64,000 nt of DNA from Pyricularia pennisetigena (GCF_004337985.1 NC_043741.1:136747-200746), one strand, 5' to 3'. Numbered from the stretch's first letter, positions 1-10,905 are shown. The notes: generated by a model from the letters alone, not told the origin. Translations and numbers: made by a program.

Positions 1-2
1 AG

Positions 3-965
3 GAGCTGGCGCGGTGCATCGTGGAGCAGCTGGTGCAGACGGGGCTGGGGTATCTTGAGCAGAACGGATGGGGCACCGTGGAGGAGGGCCAGCAGCAGCA
101 GCAGCACCAGCAGCACCAGCACCAGCAGCAGCGGCAGCACCACCACCAGCAGCTACCAAGCCCGCGGCGGTTGGACCCGGCAAAACTACCCAGGGACGTC
201 ACGGCCCCTGCCACCACCACCTGCACCCGCGACTCGGTGGCGCTGCACACGGCGGCTTACGAGGACTACTTCGACCGCGCCCGCGTGCGCCTGCCACGCG
301 ACCCGTCCAGCCCGCCCGCGACGGCGCAGGCCTCGACGCTGACTGCGCTGGGGGACTGGACGGCGTCGGCGGGGCGCGGTGCGCTGTGGCTGGCGGGGCG
401 GCCGTTCGTCGGGGCGCGAGACCTGCAGAACCCGCTGAGCGGGCTCGCGGCCGCGTTCGTCGACCTCGCCGCCAAGAGCGGCATCCCCACAGCGTCGTAC
501 TTTTGCGAGCTGCGGCGGGGCGGCCGTCCCGAGCACGGCTCCCGCGAGGTGCAGGGCGCGCGGGCGCTGGCGTACGCGCTCATCCGCCAGATGGTGGAGC
601 TGCTGCTGGTCGAGTTCGAGACCGCGGCGGATCTGTCGGCGCGGCGGCTGGCGCGGCTGGACGGGACGACGGAGACGTGGGCCGAGGTCGTGGCGTTGAT
701 GGGCGACCTGCTCGGCCTCATGCCCCAGACCTTCTTTTGCGTCGTCGACGGGCTGCAGTGGCTGGACGGGTCGGAAAGCGAGCAGTACCTGGCCGATCTG
801 GTCGGGTTGCTGCACGCGAGAGGTGTCAAGGTGCTTTACACGACTACTGGGCGGTCTGGCGTTTTGCTTAATTTGTTGGAGGCCGGTGAGGCGGTCGAGG
901 TGCAACTGAGAAGGGGAGATGTGAGAATAGCCGAGGAAGACTTGTGGCGGCGAGATCAAGCATAG
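3..965 (+). CDS. C-terminal part of a fungal STAND/NACHT-like protein (5' end outside the window)
   Basis: The frame is open from the window edge to a TAG at 963-965, giving about 320 residues of a longer protein, so no start can be chosen. A Gln/His-rich low-complexity stretch (codons at about 88-155) precedes a folded part. That part has a hydrophobic strand ending LWLAGRPF where a P-loop would sit, but with no GK[ST]. It is followed by SYFCELRR, a helix ALIRQMVELLL, a Walker-B-like FFCVVDGLQWLD and a sensor-like strand KVLYTTTGRSG. This order matches the NTPase core of fungal NACHT/STAND-type proteins, which often act in self/non-self recognition. The degenerate P-loop suggests weak or absent nucleotide binding. 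The family call comes from motif recognition only. It runs tail-to-tail with the next gene. Confidence 0.6.
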   Translation, partial: ELARCIVEQLVQTGLGYLEQNGWGTVEEGQQQQQHQQHQHQQQRQHHHQQLPSPRRLDPAKLPRDVTAPATTTCTRDSVALHTAAYEDYFDRARVRLPRDPSSPPATAQASTLTALGDWTASAGRGALWLAGRPFVGARDLQNPLSGLAAAFVDLAAKSGIPTASYFCELRRGGRPEHGSREVQGARALAYALIRQMVELLLVEFETAADLSARRLARLDGTTETWAEVVALMGDLLGLMPQTFFCVVDGLQWLDGSESEQYLADLVGLLHARGVKVLYTTTGRSGVLLNLLEAGEAVEVQLRRGDVRIAEEDLWRRDQA

Positions 966-1361
966 CAAGGATCCAGTGAATCAAAATCACAATTTGCAGC
1001 CAATCAATATGTACAAAGAACTAAAATTAAATGTGTACACCAGGGAAGCCCCTAAGATCAGGATCCCCAGACCAATCCAAGATATCCATATTCTATCACG
1101 TTTATATCTGTCATGAATTTGTAAAAAAGCAAACAAAAAAAAATAAAAACCAGGCTTTATGCTCAACCGGTAAATCAAGATGAAATAGAGAGAGAAAAAA
1201 AAAAAAAAGAAAGACAAAGGAAACTCAGTTTGTAAGTCTTGTCAAAGTGTTATGTCATTTCTTCTATATCACTCTCCTTCTTTGTCATTTATTTTCCTCA
1301 AAGCCAAAAAAGACCCGAGTACTTGGACAAATCGCAAACAGATTGAATCCCTGGATTCTTT
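966..1361. other. Convergent intergenic spacer
   Basis: AT-rich DNA between two convergent genes with A-runs near 1197-1208. It probably holds both 3' UTRs. I see no gene here. Confidence 0.6.
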
Positions 1362-3326
1362 TTACAGGAAGAAGACGGCAAAGGCGGCAGCGACAGCCAT
1401 GCCGAAGCCGGCACCGGCGACGTGGCTGGCACCGGCCGTGGCGACAGGAACCGGGGGCGAGGTGCCTGCCGGGGGCTGGCTGGCGGGCGACGACGGCACG
1501 GTGGAGGGCTTGGCCGAGGTGGCGGGGACGGTGCCGTTGTTGGCCGCGGGGTTGGGCTTGGGGATGCTAGCCGAGGGCGCAGCGTTGTTGATGGGCTTGG
1601 GGATGGCAGCCGAGGGGGTGCCGACCGGGACGGGGGCCGGCTTGACGAGCGAGTTGGTGGGGACCGGGACGGGCGTGGGCTTGACGACGGAGCCGGTGCC
1701 CGAGGGGAAGGTGCCGTTGCCGCCGGCGTACGGAGGCTTGGAGACGACCGGCACACCGGTGGTGGGCTTAGCGATCACGGCGGTGGTCGAGACGGCATAG
1801 GTCTCGGTCACGAGCGACGTGGTCTGGTCCTCGGGAGGGCAGTTGGCCGACCCGGCCTTGCACTTCGTCAGGGTGCGGGTCTTGGTGGTGTACAGGGTCG
1901 ACGTGGCGGTGGTGGTGCCGGAGGCGCTGGTCAGGCCGCCCGAGGGAGTGCCCGAGGGACTGTTGCCGCCGGCAGGACCGGTGGGCACGGGGCCGTTACC
2001 GCCGGCAGGACCAGAGCTCTGGGCGCCGCCGGCAGGGCCGGTAGGGACGGGGACGTTGCCGCCGGCAGAGCCTGAGGGCTTAGCGCTGCCAGCAGGGCCG
2101 GTGGGGACGGGGACGTTACCGCCAGCGGGACCAGAGCTCTGGGCGCCAGAAGGATGAGCGCCACCGGCGGGACCAGAAGGAACTGGGCCGTTGCCGCCGG
2201 CAGAGCCCGAGGGCTTGGCGCTGCCAGCAGGGCCGGTGGGAACGGGGACGTTGCCGCCGGCGGGACCGGTCGGGGCAGGGCCGGTCTCGGTGACGGGGCA
2301 GATGGTGGTGTACACCGGGACGACCGAGGTCACGACGGTGACGGTCTTGTCCTTGACGGGGCAGTTGGTGACGGTGGGAGGGCAGGCGGTCACGGTGCGG
2401 ATGTCGGTGGTGTAGACGGTCGAGGTGGTCAGACGGACCGAGGAGGTCGTGGCGGGGACCGGGGGACGCGAGATGCTGAGGGTCGAGTTGGCGAAGCCAG
2501 TGGTGGCCGGGCCAGTGCCTGCGGCGCGGGTGCTGGTCGTCGTGTTGAGGAAGCCAGTGCCGGCAGGGCCAGTGGGTGCAGGGCCAGTGCTTGCGGCGCG
2601 GGTGCTGGTCGTAGTGTTGAGGAAGCCAGTACCAGCAGGGCCGGTAGCTGCAGGGCCAGTGCGGGTCGAGTTGAGGAAGCCGGTGCCGGCCGGGCCAGTG
2701 ACAACAGGGCCGGTGGCCGTGGTCAGAGAGATGATGACCGAGGTGGCAGAGGTGGCCTTGGTGGACGAAGCAACGGCCGAGGTGCTAGACTCGTCCTCGC
2801 AGTCCTCATCATCGTCGCCAGTGGCGGTAGGGACAGCGCCCGAGCTGGTCTTGGTCGAGACGGCGGGGCCAGTGACGGCGGGACCAGTCGCGGCGGGGCC
2901 GGTGGTCGAAGCAGACGCGGCAGCCGAGGTCTCGGGCTCGTCCTCATCGCAGTCCTCGTCGTCGTCGTCCTCACCAGGGGCGGCGGTGGTGGTGGGCTTG
3001 ACGCTGGCGCTGGTGACGGTCGCAGAGACCGGGGGCAGGGTCACGGCCGCCGAGGTGGCCGAGGCGGTCTTGGTGGCCGAGTGCAGAACGCAAGAGCAGG
3101 CCGAGGAGATGCGCTTGCCGTCAGCCTGGCAGGCGTCTATCCAGACGGCGGGGAGCCCCGAGGGGTTGGGACCCAGCAGGTTCTGGCACAGGCTGGCGGC
3201 GACGCCCTCACCGTGCTTGGGGTTGATGACATCGCGGTAGCAGTTGTCGGCGTCGCAGGTGCCGCTGCCCTGGGGGTGGGCAGCCACGAGCGCGGCAGTG
3301 CCGGCGAGGATGATGGCGGAGCGCAT
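1362..3326 (-). CDS. Secreted mucin-like Ser/Thr/Pro-rich protein with 6-Cys head and probable GPI anchor
   Basis: Single exon, 654 aa, ATG at 3326. Residues 1-16 are a signal peptide. A compact N-terminal module has six cysteines (24, 29, 47, 66, 77, 79) ending in ISSACSC, an arrangement common at the head of fungal secreted mucin-like proteins. It has fewer cysteines than the eight of a CFEM domain. Then come an acidic [11 protein letters not shown] patch, repeats of the form [17 protein letters not shown], and a long series of PTGPAGG/SAKPSG units, separated by Cys-containing strands such as [11 protein letters not shown]. The C-terminus ends in a hydrophobic tail ([13 protein letters not shown]) preceded by small residues, the pattern of a GPI-anchor signal. 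The role is probably a cell-wall or surface glycoprotein. Repeat numbers are likely to vary between strains. Enzymatic function is unlikely. Confidence 0.75.
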   Translation of the reverse strand: MRSAIILAGTAALVAAHPQGSGTCDADNCYRDVINPKHGEGVAASLCQNLLGPNPSGLPAVWIDACQADGKRISSACSCVLHSATKTASATSAAVTLPPVSATVTSASVKPTTTAAPGEDDDDEDCDEDEPETSAAASASTTGPAATGPAVTGPAVSTKTSSGAVPTATGDDDEDCEDESSTSAVASSTKATSATSVIISLTTATGPVVTGPAGTGFLNSTRTGPAATGPAGTGFLNTTTSTRAASTGPAPTGPAGTGFLNTTTSTRAAGTGPATTGFANSTLSISRPPVPATTSSVRLTTSTVYTTDIRTVTACPPTVTNCPVKDKTVTVVTSVVPVYTTICPVTETGPAPTGPAGGNVPVPTGPAGSAKPSGSAGGNGPVPSGPAGGAHPSGAQSSGPAGGNVPVPTGPAGSAKPSGSAGGNVPVPTGPAGGAQSSGPAGGNGPVPTGPAGGNSPSGTPSGGLTSASGTTTATSTLYTTKTRTLTKCKAGSANCPPEDQTTSLVTETYAVSTTAVIAKPTTGVPVVSKPPYAGGNGTFPSGTGSVVKPTPVPVPTNSLVKPAPVPVGTPSAAIPKPINNAAPSASIPKPNPAANNGTVPATSAKPSTVPSSPASQPPAGTSPPVPVATAGASHVAGAGFGMAVAAAFAVFFL

Positions 3327-3578
3327 TTTCGAAAGAACGACTTGGGTGTACTAATATTATTATAGTAGTAGTGAAAGTAATATTATATCCAACAAAAACA
3401 AGTTCAAGTCTGACCAGAGAACAAGCTATCTACCAGGCCGTACCGAAAGAGTGAGGTATGGAACTGGGAAGCGAGCCGAAAAGCGAGTGTAGAGACTGAA
3501 CTGTACTGAGCCGTGTCGGTGAGGAGAGAAAGGACGGGCCGCAGCGTTGTTGGAAAAAAAAAGAGGGTGTGCTAGGCC

Positions 3579-3583
3579 TTATA
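3579..3583 (-). promoter_or_regulatory. Candidate TATA box for the mucin-like gene
   Basis: On the minus strand the sequence reads GGAGTATAAGG, about 250 bases upstream of the ATG at 3326. It implies a leader of roughly 220 nt. No other TATA-like site is closer. Confidence 0.35.
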
Positions 3584-4608
3584 CTCCATCAGCACCCAAG
3601 AAGCCCCCAAGGGCGAATGCAACCTTTGTGCAGCTCGGGAATGAGAAACCCTGATCCGCCATTGATATCATCATCATTGCCGACCCATCTCATATCCCAC
3701 CCTGGCCCACCGCTCCGAGTGGAGACCAAAGTGTCTGTTTGTTCCTGGTAAAGTGGTGCAAGAGTGCGTGCGCACTTTGATCTGTTTGGCTGCTTGCTTT
3801 TTTTTTTTTTTTTTTTTTTTGCCTGGTCTTGGTGCCGGCGACCAGCGAGCCTGGTTATGAAAAGTGGTGCCGAAATCTCCCTTTGGATAACACGAGGGAC
3901 TTTGCAAAGGGGCAACTTGGGGGTGCGCCGAGTTGGTAATTACCAAGGTACAACTTACAGAGGGATAATTGCCACCGGGGAATTCGACAGGTGGACTACC
4001 TACAAGGCCCTGATCATAATAACTAAATGGCCTGAGCAGCTGCGTTTGTTTGCGGTTGTCAGCTGGCTGTTTTGCCAAGCTTCAACGGTTAACGACTTTT
4101 TGCTCTTTTTCTTCTTCTTTTTTAATTGTGCGACTTTCCATACGAGGCCTTTTTTTCTCTGTCTTGCTGCAGCTTTCCTTGATTCGCCTTCGTAAACCAT
4201 CCATCACTCTGCAGCATGCAGCATTCTTTTTCTTTCTTCTTCCTTTTGCTCCTATCCAATCCGCACTCACAACCTGCTCAGGTTACTCTCCCGTGTCTCC
4301 ACTTGAGCGCTTTTGCAAGCTTTAGCCGTACGGGTACCTGACATAGCTCCGCGAGTTTGCCCCTTGCAGGGTCGGAGGCGGTTCAAGAATTCTTCCACCC
4401 TCCCCCTCCCCGCCTTTCCCTCGCTTCTGACTCGTCGGCTCAGCGGGATTTCGAAAGGACCCGCCTCCCACTTATCCCTAGCCAACAATCAAATCACAGC
4501 CCAGAGAATATTGAATATTAGCTAGCTCGCACGTACCTCTGCAGCACAAAAGTTCTAGGCTGCCGTGGGCAGCTTGCTTGGCGAAGAAACCATCGAGTGG
4601 GATCCAAG

Positions 4609-4632
4609 GACTGACTGACTGACTGACTGACT
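4609..4632. repeat. (GACT)6 microsatellite
   Basis: Six perfect GACT units in non-coding DNA. Confidence 0.9.
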
Positions 4633-6817
4633 ATTGGTGAGAGGCGACAACACATCTCCTCATACGTGGTCGACACATCCCGGCTTTGAAAAGCACGCTA
4701 GCTATAGTTTTGAAATATGGATAATGCCATCTCAATCTTGCATCGGTTCCTCTGGTGCGCCGCCAGGTAACAGCAGTATCAATGTAGCATACATAGTTCA
4801 AAAAAAACCGAGAGTATGATTCGATGGGTGCGACCCTGATCCAGGCCCTACCTTTTATCGACTGGTGGACGGTGGACATAGCACTCGAATGAAGGAAGGT
4901 CTTGGCAGGGGAAGCTCACCCGGACCCAGTTGGTCAGTGCTAGCGGGTTCCAGTGCCAAATGGATGTCATCCAAACTTCCTTATCCACAGTGTTACCCCG
5001 GTATTGGTAGTGGGCGCATACATCTTGAACGCGGCTTGCTTGGAAAGGGGAAACGAGGATGTTGGCACCTTATTTGCAAAACAACCAAGGTCAACCATCG
5101 CAGTTGCAGTACCGATACGAATAAAAAGTTAAAATTTGAGGCTTGTAGCGACATGACTTGTGTATGTTGTTGGTTCACGCACGAGTGGTATTGGGCCCCA
5201 CGTGTACGGGTAAACTCAATTGCATAGCCCGAAACAGCACTGTTTGCGTGTGCAATACGCGGAGTATCCTGTTGAAATTGGTAGGTGATGCGAAACCGTC
5301 GTAGTGCACGTGCTGTTATGACTGATGAAAGGTTTGATTGGAAAATAATTTCTCGGGTTGTGGGAACAACAGTATGTACTTGTTAGGGAGTAGGAGACTA
5401 CTGAGCGAGGGCAAAGAAACACAAAAGAATAAAAATAAAAATAAAAATACACAGGCAGCAAAAAGAAACAAAGAGAAAAAGCAAGAAACTACCGAGCCAA
5501 TTTATTACTTGCTGTATGTACTGTCCAGAAAGCTCCTGTGTCCTGAGGGTCAAATCTTGCGCCCACTCATCCGCGCCCGGATTTTCATCCAAAAGTCCCA
5601 GGTCTGGCCCTGGAAGAAGCGGGGAGTAGTCCGACAACGTGCCAGGGCCCCAGCAAACTGCGCGATTAGACGAAATGTTTCCCTGGGATAGCGGGTTGCT
5701 CTTATGAAAATGAGCGGGAATTATTGATAGTGATACAAGGTGAAAAGTAATTAAGCATTTATAAGTCCACAGTACAGTAAAAAGAATCACAATTACAGTG
5801 GAATGTGTGTGCCTCTGATTGATCATGCCCTAACTAAACTTAAAAGCTAAAAAATTGATTTCAGCAAAGGCATGCTTGGCAAGTTGTGGGTTTGAGGTGC
5901 TGCTTGTTTGCCTCAGGCAACCAATACAGTGAGTGTATCACGAATGTTCTTCTCTGTCCGTGCGGTCTATTGTGTCGCCGAAAACAGTCTAGCCTCCTAC
6001 ACGTGACAGATAAACAAACAGTTTGTTATCCAGATAAGAAGCTGAAGCTGAGAGCCAAGGCGAGGTCCACCACAATGGAATGACCTCGACGAAGGCGTCT
6101 CACTAATTGATTTCTTGATGGTCTCCAGAAACGTGTTCATCATATCCCACCCACATAGTACCGCAATTGCAACACTTGGGTCCTTGCAAATAGAACCGAT
6201 CAATTAAATCGACACCATTTACCTCAGTGGCTACGCCCAGACAGCAACTGGATGAGTGAGGTTTCTAAATAAAATAGAATCTATCATTAGTCACGATGCA
6301 TCCTCCCCGATGACTTGCTTGCAGGTGAACATCTAGCCGTGTGCTTTCGTCTGGTCTGTTGGGCCTTATTATTTCTTATTCAGGCAGCTCGCACTTACTA
6401 CCGGGTATCTCGCTCCTGCGTGCATCGGCCTACTTTTACCGTTTTGCTGTGCCGCTAAGCCCTCGGAGGCTTTCGTCTGGTGTCCAAGACAATGGAATAC
6501 AAGGCAAACCTGCATCGGGAAACGGCCTGTCCCGTTGTTGCAACTACAGATGATGCAGGAACGACAGAGGCTTAGTTCATCTCAATGCAGGTGTCGGCTC
6601 ATTACCATGCTGCTTGGGCTGGGCACCTCAGCTGCAAAAGTCCAGGCACGGCTTGTCTTGTCTGCAGGATCCCAATGTATCGTATCATTCACCGTGACAC
6701 TGGAGAGGACGCTCCCGACTTCACCACTCGCACCAAACAACCAAGGTCAGCACGGCCACAAAGACAAACTTTGCGTCTCAGTCAGTCCGTCAGTCAGTTC
6801 TGCTCCTTGTTGCTATT

Positions 6818-6835
6818 CACACACACACACACACA
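6818..6835. repeat. (CA)9 microsatellite
   Basis: Perfect CA dinucleotide run in the upstream region of the collagen-like cutinase. Confidence 0.9.
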
Positions 6836-7171
6836 CTCTCCAGATGCCATCCTGCAGAGCCGGTTACGGCCGTTGATGCTGTTCGTGCCATCTGCATACT
6901 CCAGGTTGAGCTCCTCATCACTCCACCTTTCCGCGTCAGAGCTATGTGCGAGGCACTTACACCACTCCAGCTCTGTCCGACCTTGGCCGTCGTCTGTTGT
7001 GTTGCGAGTTTGATATGTTGCATCAACATGCAGAGGATATGCTGACTAGACATTTGTTGAAGGATGATGGATCAGTAACGGACCGGCATACTGTTTCTAC
7101 TTTCAGTTCGTGCGGATAGCCACCATCCAATGCAGGGCTTTCACTGTCATTTTGACGCTACCTTCATCATG

Positions 7172-7178
7172 TATAAAA
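7172..7178 (+). promoter_or_regulatory. TATA box of the collagen-like cutinase gene
   Basis: TATAAAA lies 163 bases before the ATG at 7341. A CT-rich leader with a T run near 7208 follows, typical of strongly expressed filamentous-fungal genes. Confidence 0.55.
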
Positions 7179-7340
7179 CACCATCTCGTCACCGTCTCAG
7201 TCTCACCTTTTTTTTTTCTCTCTCTCCATCATCCAACACCTCAGCCAACGAAGGCAACCTACCCCAGACCAGATCAAAAGTACCTGAGAACACTCGTTTC
7301 TTCTCATCTCTTTCGGTCTTCGGTTATTTTGTCTTTCAAG

Positions 7341-9482
7341 ATGCATCCAACTGCCGGATCCCTCCCCGGCGCCCTTGCGGCTCTGCTGCTGGCTCTGCCT
7401 GCCACCATCAGCGCCCATGTGGCAGCCACCGCTCCGGGTCCTTCGGCCGGTGCCAACATGCCCCTGCCGGCGGCCGTCCCCGCCGCCTCGGCCACTGCCA
7501 AGATCCCTCTGGCTTCCGGTGCCCCCGGCGCCGCCTCGCCCGATGCCCAGTTCCCCAACGGCCAGATCCCGAACGCCCAGATGCCAGGTCAATTCCCCAC
7601 TGGCCAGATTCCCAACGCTCAGTTCCCCAATGGACAGATGCCCAATGGACAGTTTCCCAATGGACAGTTTCCCAACGGTCAGTTCCCTAACGGCCAGGTT
7701 CCCAATGGCCAATTCCCCAACGGCCAGTTCCCCAACAACCAGAACCCGGGCCAGGGCCAGGGCCAGGGCCAGGGCCAGCAGCAACAGCCTCCCGTCAACG
7801 TCAACTGCGCCCAAGGTGTTCACATCATCGTTGCTCGCGGTGGTGAGGAGCGCCCCGGCATGGGCATGATCGGCAAGGTCGCCGACAACGTCATGGCGCA
7901 GATCCCGGGCTCCAGCATCGAGGCCGTCGACTACCCGGCCTCGCTCTCCGAGTACTCGCGGTCGCAGGGCGTCGGCGTCCAGGTCATGTCGCAGATGGTG
8001 GCCAGCTACGTGGCGGCCTGCCCCAGCAGCCGCATCGTGCTCCTGGGCTACAGCCAGGGCGCCCACGTCGCCGCCGACCTGGTCTGCGGCGCCTCCGAGG
8101 CCCAGTTCGCCACCCAGGGCATGCCCGCCCTGCCCGCCGAGCTGACCCGCAACATCGCCGCCGTGGTCATGATGGGCGACCCTTCCCGCTCCGCCGACGC
8201 CCCCTTCAACCAGGGCAACGCCACAAAGGGCGGCATGTTCCCGCGCCGCGACGCCAAGCAGAACTGCGGCTCCATGGCCGAGCGCATGGTCAGCTTCTGC
8301 ACCAGCGGCGACCTGTTCTGCGACAGCGGCGACGACCTCGGCGTCCACCTGAGCTATGCCGACAACAACCTCGACTCGGCCACCAAGTTCATCGTCGAGC
8401 GCGCCAATGTCTGGGCTGCCAATGGAAACGGCGGCGGCGGCGGTGGTGGTGGTGGTGGCGGTGGTGGCTATCCCGGTTATCCTGGAGGGCCTGGCTACCC
8501 TGGCTACCCTGGTTATCCTGGCGGTCCCGGTTACCCTGGCTTCCCCGGCGGCCCTGGCTATCCCGGATTCCCTGGCGGTCCCGGTTACCCTGGCTTCCCC
8601 GGCGGCCCTGGCTATCCCGGATTCCCTGGCGGTCCCGGTTACCCTGGCTTCCCCGGCGGCCCTGGTTATCCCGGATTCCCCGGAGGTCCCGGCTACCCTG
8701 GATTCCCTGGTGGTCCCGGCTACCCCGGATTCCCTGGCGGCCCTGGCTTCCCTGGCGGGCCCGGTCATCCCGGTGGTCCCGGCTATCCTGGATTCCCTGG
8801 CGGCCCCGGCTACCCCGGCTTCCCTGGTGGTCCTGGCTTCCCCGGTTTCCCTGGCGGCCCCGGCTATCCTGGCTTCCCCGGCGGTCCCGGTTATCCTGGC
8901 TTCCCTGGTGGTCCTGGCTTCCCCGGCTTCCCTGGTGGCCCCGGCTACCCTGGTTTCCCCGGTGGGTATCCCGGCTACCCTGGCTACCCTTACGGCGGAG
9001 GTTTCGGTGGTGGTAGCGGTGGTGGTGGTGGTGGTGGTGGTGGTGGTGGTGGCGGCGGCGGCGGCGGTGGTGGTGGTGGTGCTGGCGGCGGCGGCGGCGG
9101 CTTTGGATTCGGCTACCCTGGTTACCCCTATGGCTTCCCCTATGGCTTCCCGTACGGCTATCCCTACGGCTACCCTTACGGCTTCCCTTACGGCGGCTTC
9201 CGTCCTGGCTTTGGATTTGGCGGCTACCCCTTCGGCTATGGCGGTGGATTCGGCTATGGCGGCGGATTTGGCTACGGCGGTGGTTTCGGCTACGGCGGTG
9301 GTTTCGGCTTTGGCAACGGCTTCGGCTTCGGTGGCTACCCATACGGCTTTGGCTACGGCGGCTTCCGTCCCGGCTTTGGCTTCGGCGGCTACCCGTACGG
9401 CTATGGTGGCGGCTTCGGAGGTGGCTTCGGCGGCGGTGGCTACGGGCCTTGGCGCTGGGGAGGCAACTGGGGTCGTCCCTAG
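7341..9482 (+). CDS. Cutinase-family (CE5) esterase with N-terminal NGQFP repeats and long collagen-like/Gly-rich tail
   Basis: Single exon, 713 aa from the ATG at 7341. That start is preferred over upstream in-frame codons because it begins a clean signal peptide and follows the TATA box. Order: signal peptide; Ala/Pro-rich linker; about a dozen NGQ[FIMV]P units; a GQ run; then the catalytic domain. The nucleophile motif is GYSQG, followed by a MGDP strand. The charge relay appears as FCTSGDLFCDSGDD (Asp) and GVHLSY (His). So the CE5 triad is intact, and the enzyme should hydrolyse cutin-like polyesters or acetylated polysaccharide outside the cell. After it come about 55 uninterrupted Gly-X-Y triplets (mostly GYPGFPGGP), a poly-Gly run of nearly 30 residues, and GYPYGFPYG/GFGYGG repeats ending GPWRWGGNWGRP. 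Usual cutinases are about 200-250 aa, so two thirds of this protein is extra. The tail may anchor, multimerise or stick to surfaces (inference). Confidence 0.85.
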   Translation: MHPTAGSLPGALAALLLALPATISAHVAATAPGPSAGANMPLPAAVPAASATAKIPLASGAPGAASPDAQFPNGQIPNAQMPGQFPTGQIPNAQFPNGQMPNGQFPNGQFPNGQFPNGQVPNGQFPNGQFPNNQNPGQGQGQGQGQQQQPPVNVNCAQGVHIIVARGGEERPGMGMIGKVADNVMAQIPGSSIEAVDYPASLSEYSRSQGVGVQVMSQMVASYVAACPSSRIVLLGYSQGAHVAADLVCGASEAQFATQGMPALPAELTRNIAAVVMMGDPSRSADAPFNQGNATKGGMFPRRDAKQNCGSMAERMVSFCTSGDLFCDSGDDLGVHLSYADNNLDSATKFIVERANVWAANGNGGGGGGGGGGGGGYPGYPGGPGYPGYPGYPGGPGYPGFPGGPGYPGFPGGPGYPGFPGGPGYPGFPGGPGYPGFPGGPGYPGFPGGPGYPGFPGGPGYPGFPGGPGFPGGPGHPGGPGYPGFPGGPGYPGFPGGPGFPGFPGGPGYPGFPGGPGYPGFPGGPGFPGFPGGPGYPGFPGGYPGYPGYPYGGGFGGGSGGGGGGGGGGGGGGGGGGGGGAGGGGGGFGFGYPGYPYGFPYGFPYGYPYGYPYGFPYGGFRPGFGFGGYPFGYGGGFGYGGGFGYGGGFGYGGGFGFGNGFGFGGYPYGFGYGGFRPGFGFGGYPYGYGGGFGGGFGGGGYGPWRWGGNWGRP
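7551..7746 (+). repeat. 15-bp coding tandem repeat (NGQFP units)
   Basis: In-frame imperfect repeat encoding N-G-Q-[F/I/M/V]-P, between signal peptide and cutinase domain. Silent third-base differences show it has been kept by selection or is not very recent. Confidence 0.85.
8466..8964 (+). repeat. 27-bp coding tandem repeat, collagen-like GYPGFPGGP
   Basis: About 55 Gly-X-Y triplets in a row with Pro in most Y positions, built from 9-residue units (GYPGFPGGP, some GFPGFPGGP, one GHPGGP variant). Every third residue is Gly, the requirement for a collagen triple helix. Confidence 0.9.
9018..9102 (+). repeat. Poly-glycine codon run
   Basis: GGT/GGC runs encoding almost only glycine, with one Ala, between the collagen-like block and the GY/GF-rich tail. 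Prone to length change. Confidence 0.85.
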
Positions 9483-10905
9483 ATGGCTCTCGCTCCATAA
9501 GGGGATCATCTCACCCTCTGTCCCCATTCTTCACCTTCACTCGTGAAGCATTTTCCCCGAGCACTCGGCTATTGGCATAGACCCGGAGTTTTTTTCTTCT
9601 TAGTTGGCTTTCCTCATCCCTCACTCTGCAACTTGTTCCACACGCAGAGGGGGGCACCCCACCGGCATTGGCATCAGCATTATCATCAGCATTATCATCA
9701 GCATCATCATCAGCATCGGCATCTGCATCGGCATCATTAGCATTAGCATCGACAGCGGGAGGTATTCCCCCGCTCGCCATTTCTCTTCTTTTCTCTCATT
9801 GGCACTGTTCTTGGTTTCTAGGCCGAGGAAGGCGCAAAACGGATTTTGTCTACATGGACACATATATATTAATAAAAGCCTCTCTTTTCGTTGTACTCGC
9901 AAGACTTTGCTCTGTGACCTTGTGATATGTTTATTTTTTTTTTCTTTTTTTTATTTGCATTCGAACCTGTACTCGGCAAATTTTGATCTGACGTACTTCT
10001 CTCATCAACTAACCTAGTCAACCTGCAGCGCCGCGTCTGTAATATAAGCTATGGTTTAGTTCTAACATGATGACAAGCAACTCAAGTCAAACTCTCAGTG
10101 TTGCATTTTAGCTCTCGTCCTGCACTGGCATGCTGCAATCCACCTGCAACTGATCTGGTGACATTCAACAGCTTCAACCCAACTGGCTGCTGTCAACCAA
10201 TATTACCCGCAATTGACTTGCAACTGCCAAATCAAATGTATAATGCATGATGCGAAGCTTGTTGCTGCTCATTTTCAAGGGCTTTAATGGTTTAATGGTC
10301 GATTTGGAAGCACTTTCACTGCCAAGATATTATGCTACCCTGCAGTTAATGCTCCACTTGAACCCTGGACCCCCCACATAATGGCACAAGTGACAAGTTG
10401 ACAGCCCCACATGGACACCTCGATGGCTGTTTGCGGCCAAGATCAGTGGGACCGTGAACCATCTCATCTCCTCTTTCCCAAGCAGATCCCTTTGTCAGCA
10501 ACTTCGACAGAAACATTTTGCTTACAGTCGCAAACCTTCAAGCCTTGGATGGTCCCCGTACCGTAACACCGCACCGTAACACGGAGACCACCCGAACGCT
10601 CGTTACAATATTTTTTTTTTTCTCTATGTTCCTTGCTTGAATTTGGAGCATTCCGCTATTTCATTCCACTTTCGATACGTTGACATACTGGGGGCTAGAC
10701 GCCCTCCCAAAAGCAAAGATTTGGGGCCAAAGCGTATTGGCTCTACGTCAACGTCAATCGCGTCAGCCACCAAGTTGGTTGGCCTATCGGTCCGTCTGTC
10801 AATGCGCCTGACAGCGATGCTTTGATATTCCCGGCGACACTAATTCCAGAGCACACTCCACTCTTCCGGTTATACAACCGCCTTCGCCTTGGCTGGCACT
10901 TGACC
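9483..10905. other. Intergenic region, cutinase to ZIP transporter
   Basis: Contains the hexamer repeat and T-rich tracts near 9939-9955 and 10610-10622. No gene seen. Confidence 0.55.
9665..9752. repeat. Hexamer-based minisatellite (ATCAGC/ATCATC)
   Basis: Imperfect 6-bp units downstream of the cutinase stop, in the presumed 3' UTR or just beyond. Open in several frames, but only because of the repeat. Confidence 0.8.

Larger units (their letters stand above)
3327..7340. other. 4-kb non-coding region between divergent secreted-protein genes
   Basis: Upstream regions of the mucin-like gene (minus) and the collagen-like cutinase (plus). It contains a 20-plus-base T run near 3797-3821, a GACT repeat, a CA repeat and CT-rich stretches. 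Open frames here are short, lack domain features and mostly start at non-ATG codons. I see no convincing gene. Confidence 0.5.

Noticed and set aside
2154..3365. 403-codon plus frame opposite the mucin-like gene
   Set aside because: Gly/Arg-rich mirror of Pro/Thr/Ser codons. The minus strand has signal peptide, Cys module and anchor signal.
4216..4341. 41-codon frame with a signal-peptide-like start (MQHSFSFFFLLLL)
   Set aside because: The hydrophobic run is simply a CT-rich promoter tract. The rest is short, with one Cys and no splice extension.
7203..9527. 774-codon open frame antisense to the collagen-like cutinase
   Set aside because: The repeat and GC-rich codon composition keeps the reverse strand open. 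Its translation is Arg/Ala/Glu low complexity with no domains, and the sense strand has a complete catalytic triad.
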